From: an uncultured Clostridia bacterium
Lineage (GTDB): Bacteria > Bacillota > Clostridia > TANB77 > CAG-508
Direction of reading: 5' to 3'
Length of the DNA stretch: 10,515 bases
NCBI GenBank assembly: GCA_944393305.1
Contig: CALXZS010000031.1
Span: forward strand, 1-10,515
Shown here piece by piece: positions 6,618-10,515 of the stretch. Position 1 is the stretch's first letter, and the number at the start of each line of letters is the position of its first letter. Under the pieces are notes generated by a model that did no database searches, was not told the DNA's origin, and saw nothing but the letters and a program-made list of their open reading frames with translations. A program made the translations under genes and the position numbers.

Positions 6618-7649
6618 ATGGAAAAAGAAATTAAATTATCATTTTTTAAAAGACTAAAAATGAGCATATTCGATTTTGATAAATACCATATTATTGCAAG
6701 TGAAGGACTTGGAAGAGCAATGATGTATTTAGTAAAACTAATTTTAGTTTTTTCACTAATTATATCATTAGCTTCAATATTAAAATTTTCACAAATAATG
6801 GATGAAGCAATGGGGTACGTAAATGACCAAGTCCCAAATTTCTATTTTAGTGATAATATATTTCATATAGAAAGTGAAGAAGATGTAATAATAGAAAATC
6901 ACGAATATACTGATTTTAAAATAATATTATCCAACTCTGAAACATATGACGAAAATACTTTAAGAGATTTTGATGGTATAGCAATAGCTTTAACAAAAAA
7001 TAATATTTTATTAAAACAAGCAAATAGTACAAGCATAATAGAGCAAAGTTATGAAGAAATAGCAAACTCATATGATTTAAATCAGGTAAATAAAGAAACT
7101 TTTTTAGGTTTAGGTACCGGACAAGCAGGATATACAATCTTAGGAAATGTATTTGGAGTAGTATTTATAGCAACATTTTTAACATATTTTATGACTGGAA
7201 TACTAGACACAATTGCATTATCACTTCTTGGATTTATAATAACAAGAATAATTAGATTACCACTAAAATATGGAGCAATATATAGTATAAGCATATCAGC
7301 TATTACTTTATCAGTAATAATAAATTTAATTTACATGATAGTAAATCTATTCACTGGATTTGTAATTCCATATTTCCAAATAATGTATACATTGGTTTCA
7401 TATGTATATTTAATAGCGGTACTTTTAATTATGCGCTCAGAAATATTAAAAAAGAAAGTAAAAATACAAATGCATATTGTAAATAAAGAAAAGAAAGAAG
7501 AACCAATAAAAGAAAAAGAAGAAAACAAAAATGAAAAAAATAAAGAAAACGAAAAAAAAGAAGATAATGAATTAAAAGATAAAGTAGAGGGTAAAATGAA
7601 AAATAATAAAGACAATCCAGAGCCACAAGCTAATATAAGGGAAAGATAG
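6618..7649 (+). CDS. DUF1189-like multi-pass membrane protein
   Basis: A 343-residue membrane protein resembling the DUF1189 family of Firmicutes, whose function is unknown to me. The start (SFFKRLKMSIFDFDKYHIIASEGLGRAMMYL) matches the family's usual opening of an amphipathic stretch leading into the first helix, about 35-57. An outside-facing domain spans about 60-168, followed by hydrophobic segments near 172-194, 196-213, 218-245 and 250-271. Residues 272-343 form a strikingly Lys/Glu/Asn-rich cytoplasmic tail with no fold that I recognise. An in-frame stop at 6606-6608 rules out earlier starts. The nearest purine-rich ribosome binding site, AAGGA (6600-6604), is 13 bases upstream, so translation may be weak. 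ftsH begins only 14 bases after the stop, so the two are probably one transcript, which makes a link to membrane proteolysis possible but unproven. Confidence 0.75.
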   Translation: MEKEIKLSFFKRLKMSIFDFDKYHIIASEGLGRAMMYLVKLILVFSLIISLASILKFSQIMDEAMGYVNDQVPNFYFSDNIFHIESEEDVIIENHEYTDFKIILSNSETYDENTLRDFDGIAIALTKNNILLKQANSTSIIEQSYEEIANSYDLNQVNKETFLGLGTGQAGYTILGNVFGVVFIATFLTYFMTGILDTIALSLLGFIITRIIRLPLKYGAIYSISISAITLSVIINLIYMIVNLFTGFVIPYFQIMYTLVSYVYLIAVLLIMRSEILKKKVKIQMHIVNKEKKEEPIKEKEENKNEKNKENEKKEDNELKDKVEGKMKNNKDNPEPQANIRER

Positions 7650-7663
7650 AAAGGAAGAAGTAA

Positions 7664-9478
7664 ATGGCAAGTAAAGACAAGAAAAAAGATAACCAAAAAG
7701 AAGAAAAATGGAAAAAGATTTTATTTACAATAATACCTATATTGATAGTAATAGCAGTATTTGTTGTTGGTATATTAATAAATAATAATCAGCAAAATGA
7801 TGAAAAAAATGTAGCATATACACAATTAATACAAGACATTAATGATGGGAAAATAGAAAAAGTAGAAATGACAGTTGGAAGTACATCCGTTAAATTAAAA
7901 TATAAAGGTGAAGAAGAAGAAAAAACAGCAATAGTACCAAGTACACAAGCTTTTGTAGAATTAGTACAAGAAAAAACTCAAGATGATAATACAGAAAATG
8001 ATATAGAATTAATACAAAAACCTAGAAATGTATTTGCATCTATGTCAGAAGCAATTATAGGTCTTTTGCCAACAATAATTTTAATAATATTAGTAATATT
8101 AATAATACAAATGCAAGGTCTTGGAGATAAAGGTAAAGTATATGATCCAGATATTTCTCAAGATAAAATAACATTTAAAGATGTTGCTGGACTAGATGAA
8201 GAAAAAGCAGAAATGATGGAAATAGTAGAATTCTTAAAAAGACCAGAGCAATATACAAAAATGGGGGCAAAAACACCTAGAGGAGTGCTACTTTGTGGAA
8301 AACCAGGTACAGGAAAAACATTAATTGCAAAAGCAATAGCTGGTGAAGCAAATGTTCCATTTATTTCAATGAGTGGTTCAGAATTTGTTGAAATGTTTGC
8401 AGGACTTGGAGCCTCAAGAGTTAGAAAATTGTTTGAAAAAGCAAAAAAAGTATCACCTTGCATAATTTTTATTGATGAAATAGACGCAATTGGTTCAAGA
8501 AGAACAAGCTCAAGTGGAGCAGATACAGAAAATAATCAAACATTAAATCAACTTTTAGTTGAAATGGATGGATTTGATTCAGACCAATCAATAATCGTTA
8601 TAGCAGCTACAAATAGACCAGAAATGTTAGATGAAGCACTACTTCGTCCAGGAAGATTTGATAGAACAATAACAATCGCACTTCCAGATTTAAGAGGAAG
8701 AGAAGAAATACTAAAAATTCATAGTAAAAATAAAAAATTGGCTGAAAATGTAGACTTAAAATCAATTGCAGGAGATACAGCAGGATTTACAGGTGCAGAA
8801 CTTGAAAATATTTTAAATGAAGCTGCAATAATAGCTACAAATAAAAAACATGAAGCCATAAAAAATAGTGATATAGAAGACGCTGTTAAAAAAGTTACAG
8901 TTGGTTTAGAAAAACATAATAGAATCGTATCTGAAAAAGATAAAAAATTAACTGCATATCATGAAGCCGGTCATGCAGTTGTAAGTAGATACCTAGAAAC
9001 TCAAAAAGACATAAAAGAAGTATCAATCATACCAAGAGGAATTGCTGGTGGTTATACAATGTATAAGACTAATGAAGACAAATTCTATGTATCTAAAACA
9101 GAAATGGAAGAAAAATTAATATCACTACTTGGAGGAAGAGCAGCAGAAAAAGTAGCTTTAGATGATATTTCAACAGGTGCAAGTAATGATATAGAAGTAG
9201 CTATGAAAATAGCAAGAGATATGGTAACTGTTTATGGTATGAGTGATAAAATAGGTCCTATGTCAATAGATTTAGAAAAAGACCCATATCAAATACAATT
9301 ATTAGGTAATAACTTAGAAGATGAAATAGGAAAAGAAGTAAAAACTATACTAGAAACAGCATATGAAAGGGCACAAATGCTTTTAAGAGCTCATAGAGAT
9401 AAATTAGACGCAGTAGCATTAAAATTACTTGAAAAAGAAGTAATAAATGAAGAAGAATTTGAGCAAATATTTGAATAA
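7664..9478 (+). CDS. ftsH: ATP-dependent zinc metalloprotease FtsH
   Basis: FtsH is a membrane-anchored hexameric AAA+ protease that extracts and degrades misfolded membrane proteins and selected regulators. The 604-residue protein has a Lys-rich N-terminus, transmembrane helix 1 (19-39), an extracytoplasmic domain, helix 2 (130-150), then the AAA+ module: Walker A GKPGTGKT (212-219), pore region MFAGLGASRVR, Walker B IIFIDE with D271 and E272, and the second region of homology TNRPEMLDEALLRPGRFDR. The M41 protease domain has HEAGH (433-437), with D509 in GASNDIEVA as likely third zinc ligand. Walker A reads GKPGTGKT where most FtsH have GPPGTGKT; the nucleotide-contacting GKT is kept, so activity should be intact. 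The C-terminal tail is short, which is normal for clostridial forms. AAGGAAG provides the ribosome binding site, 14 bases after the DUF1189-like gene. Confidence 0.97.
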   Translation: MASKDKKKDNQKEEKWKKILFTIIPILIVIAVFVVGILINNNQQNDEKNVAYTQLIQDINDGKIEKVEMTVGSTSVKLKYKGEEEEKTAIVPSTQAFVELVQEKTQDDNTENDIELIQKPRNVFASMSEAIIGLLPTIILIILVILIIQMQGLGDKGKVYDPDISQDKITFKDVAGLDEEKAEMMEIVEFLKRPEQYTKMGAKTPRGVLLCGKPGTGKTLIAKAIAGEANVPFISMSGSEFVEMFAGLGASRVRKLFEKAKKVSPCIIFIDEIDAIGSRRTSSSGADTENNQTLNQLLVEMDGFDSDQSIIVIAATNRPEMLDEALLRPGRFDRTITIALPDLRGREEILKIHSKNKKLAENVDLKSIAGDTAGFTGAELENILNEAAIIATNKKHEAIKNSDIEDAVKKVTVGLEKHNRIVSEKDKKLTAYHEAGHAVVSRYLETQKDIKEVSIIPRGIAGGYTMYKTNEDKFYVSKTEMEEKLISLLGGRAAEKVALDDISTGASNDIEVAMKIARDMVTVYGMSDKIGPMSIDLEKDPYQIQLLGNNLEDEIGKEVKTILETAYERAQMLLRAHRDKLDAVALKLLEKEVINEEEFEQIFE

Positions 9479-9514
9479 TTATGGCAATTCATATGTTAAT
9501 ACAAAGACTTATTT

Positions 9515-9717
9515 TAAATATTACAAGTTACAGTTCAACAATATATACTAAAATACCAATATACATTCTTCCATATTTCACTGCGCGGGTCGCTCGCATA
9601 TACTCGCTCCAGCTTGCACGTTGCACTACGCTTTACAAGCTTCGTTCACTGAAATATTTTAGAATGTATATTGATATTTCTATAATAAATTCACTGAACT
9701 GTAACTATTATTATTTA
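9515..9717. repeat. Long imperfect inverted repeat A with GC-rich core
   Basis: The arms pair over about 70 bases each. The outer part 9527-9537 is perfectly complementary to 9695-9705 (11 bp), and its extension 9515-9526 matches 9706-9717 at 9 of 12 positions. The inner part 9551-9582 matches 9648-9679 at 27 of 32. The 65-base core (9583-9647) is 37/65 G+C, in sharp contrast to the AT-rich genes, and repeats CGCT and TTGCAC motifs. It has its own small stem, AGCTTG (9611-9616) with CAAGCT (9636-9641). This looks like a palindromic interspersed element or a very long RNA hairpin. No transposase is present. Confidence 0.8.
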
Positions 9718-9822
9718 AGTTCTAAATATTGCATAAGCGATAGCCCGTGCAGTTTGGAGCTGTAAAATTCGAAGAATTTTAGCAGTGACAGCAAGGGCAA
9801 GCGTTGTAATATTTAGAACTTA
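9716..9822. repeat. Inverted repeat B, long hairpin directly abutting repeat A
   Basis: TAAGTTCTAAATATT (9716-9730) pairs perfectly over 15 bp with 9808-9822. Inward, GCA/TGT pairs extend the stem. After an internal loop, GCCC (9743-9746) pairs with GGGC (9795-9798), and GCTGT (9759-9763) with ACAGC (9788-9792). At the tip, AAAATTC (9764-9770) pairs with GAATTTT (9774-9780) around a GAA loop. The predicted RNA is one long rod of about 107 bases ending 24 bases before the tcdA start codon. Its left arm shares the sequence TAAATATT-CA with the left end of repeat A, so the two may be related copies. Confidence 0.8.
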
Positions 9823-9846
9823 TAGATTAAAAAGGAAGAAATAGTT

Positions 9847-10515
9847 ATGGAAAATGATATATTTAAAAGAGAAGAGTTATTAATAGGAAAAGAAAATTTA
9901 GAAAAACTGCAACAAAAAACTGTTGCAGTTTTTGGACTTGGAGGAGTTGGCTCATACGTTGTAGAAGGTTTGGCAAGAGCAGGAATAGGAAATTTTATAC
10001 TTATCGATTCAGATAAAATAGACATAACAAATATAAATAGGCAAATAATAGCTTTAAAATCAACTGTTGGAAAATATAAAACAGATGTTGAAGAAGAAAG
10101 AATAAAAGAAATAAATCCAAAAGCAAAAGTAATAGCATATAAAGAATTCATTGAAAAAGAAGGAAACGAAGAGTTATTCAATACTATTAAAAATGTGGAT
10201 TATATAGTAGATGCAATAGATACTGTATCAGCAAAGATAAGGATAATAGAATTTGCAAACGAAAATAATGTAAAGATAATTTCCGCTCTGGGAACTGGAA
10301 ATAAGCTAAATCCTACAAAATTAAAAATAGCAGATATTAATGAAACCAAAATATGTCCTCTTGCAAAAGTAATACGAAAAGAATTACGAAAAAGAAATAT
10401 AACAAAATTAGACGTGGTATATTCGGAAGAAGAACCAATAAAAAATAGTGATAAAATAATAGGAAGCATATCATATGTTCCAAGTATAGCAGGACTTTTA
10501 ATAAGTTACAAAATT
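9847..10515 (+). CDS. tcdA: tRNA threonylcarbamoyladenosine dehydratase TcdA, partial at 3' end
   Basis: An E1-like adenylating enzyme that uses ATP to cyclise the t6A37 modification of ANN-decoding tRNAs to ct6A. The 223 residues in the window are collinear with the family: RxELLIGKENLEKL at the start, Rossmann nucleotide-binding GLGGVGSY (30-37), D54, NINRQI (62-67), VDAIDTVSAKI, the Cys-containing CPLAKVIRKELRKR from C170, then YSEEEP and GSISYVPSIAGL. The last is normally close to the C-terminus, so only a few dozen residues or fewer are probably lost beyond the window edge. No stop codon is reached. AAAGGAAG ends eight bases before the ATG. The gene follows a long palindromic gap after ftsH, so it may be a separate transcription unit. 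The E. coli partners CsdA and CsdE are not visible here. HesA/MoeB/ThiF relatives are the alternative, but the TcdA-type motifs fit better. Confidence 0.94.
   Translation, partial: MENDIFKREELLIGKENLEKLQQKTVAVFGLGGVGSYVVEGLARAGIGNFILIDSDKIDITNINRQIIALKSTVGKYKTDVEEERIKEINPKAKVIAYKEFIEKEGNEELFNTIKNVDYIVDAIDTVSAKIRIIEFANENNVKIISALGTGNKLNPTKLKIADINETKICPLAKVIRKELRKRNITKLDVVYSEEEPIKNSDKIIGSISYVPSIAGLLISYKI
9902..9933 (+). repeat. Terminator-like perfect inverted repeat inside the tcdA coding start
   Basis: AAAAACTGCAACA (9902-9914) and TGTTGCAGTTTTT (9921-9933) form a perfect 13-bp stem around the six-base loop AAAAAC, and the 3' arm ends in five T residues. It covers codons 19-29 (EKLQQKTVAVF). 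The leucine codon used is CTG, which is uncommon among the TTA-rich genes here. The shape fits an intrinsic terminator or attenuator, but it is fully within a coding region, so its function is unproven. Confidence 0.6.

Larger units (their letters stand above)
9479..9846 (+). other. Structured 368-base intergenic region between ftsH and tcdA
   Basis: No gene is convincing here. Two large imperfect palindromes occupy most of the gap (described separately). An open frame from 9481 to 9765 crosses both in one reading frame, but it has no ribosome binding site and its Ser/Tyr/Leu/Ile/Arg-rich product has no family resemblance. No simple terminator with a T-run follows ftsH, so the palindromes may serve that role. 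A weak promoter candidate for tcdA is GTGACA (9785-9790) with TAATAT (9807-9812), 16 bases apart, lying in the right half of the second palindrome. AAAGGAAG (9831-9838) is the tcdA ribosome binding site. Confidence 0.8.

Noticed and set aside
6605..6640. ATG at 6605 as start of the gene after cysS
   Set aside because: It is out of frame with the DUF1189-like protein and opens no meaningful reading frame, and an in-frame stop at 6606-6608 excludes any start before 6618.
9601..9650. CRISPR-like or tandem repeat in the GC-rich core
   Set aside because: TTGCAC occurs twice, seven bases apart, and CGCT several times, but there is no regular repeat-spacer pattern.
9481..9765. 94-codon open frame after ftsH
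   Set aside because: It has no ribosome binding site, spans two palindromes including their GC-rich cores, and its product has no recognisable fold or family motif. A chance frame through a repeat is more likely.
9813..10469. Minus-strand open frames opposite tcdA
   Set aside because: The + strand encodes a collinear TcdA across the whole stretch, so these frames are shadows.

Overview
The window reads as a chromosomal, core-gene stretch of a low-GC Firmicute, most likely a member of the Clostridia. The grounds are the very AT-rich coding sequence (AAA, GAA, ATA and TTA codons dominate), a RemA-family regulator, strong AAGGAGG-type ribosome binding sites, a class A penicillin-binding protein ending in a PASTA domain, and normal use of TGA as a stop, which argues against mollicutes. 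All nine genes lie on the + strand. I see no rRNA, tRNA, insertion sequence, prophage, CRISPR array or recognisable defence locus.

Layout. Positions 4-525 hold an unrecognised four-helix membrane protein. A tight operon follows: remA (590-850), rpoZ (855-1106) and an archaeal-type CMP kinase homologue (1115-1678), closed by a clear intrinsic terminator (1671-1707). gmk, the usual neighbour between remA and rpoZ, is absent here. Next come a minimal DprA/Smf (1768-2400), a good sigma-A-type promoter (2418-2446), the class A PBP (2482-5124) and cysS (5148-6545). After a 72-base gap come a DUF1189-like membrane protein (6618-7649) and ftsH (7664-9478). The window ends inside tcdA (9847 to the edge), which encodes the tRNA t6A37 dehydratase.

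The genes serve separate housekeeping functions: transcription (omega subunit, RemA), nucleotide metabolism, DNA uptake or processing, cell-wall synthesis, translation (CysRS, tRNA modification) and membrane proteolysis. The order remA-rpoZ-kinase, dprA, PBP, cysS does not follow the usual Bacillus or Clostridium synteny, so this genome appears rearranged. DUF1189-ftsH is the only adjacent pair whose spacing hints at a shared membrane job.

The most unusual part is the 368-base gap between ftsH and tcdA. It holds two abutting long imperfect palindromes whose AT-rich arms match the genome and whose cores do not (the first core is about 57% G+C by count). One arm segment can pair with either of two partners. 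A perfect 13-bp inverted repeat with a T-run also lies inside the first 30 codons of tcdA. Together these suggest a dispersed palindromic repeat family, an RNA-level control region, or both. I found no convincing new multi-gene system.
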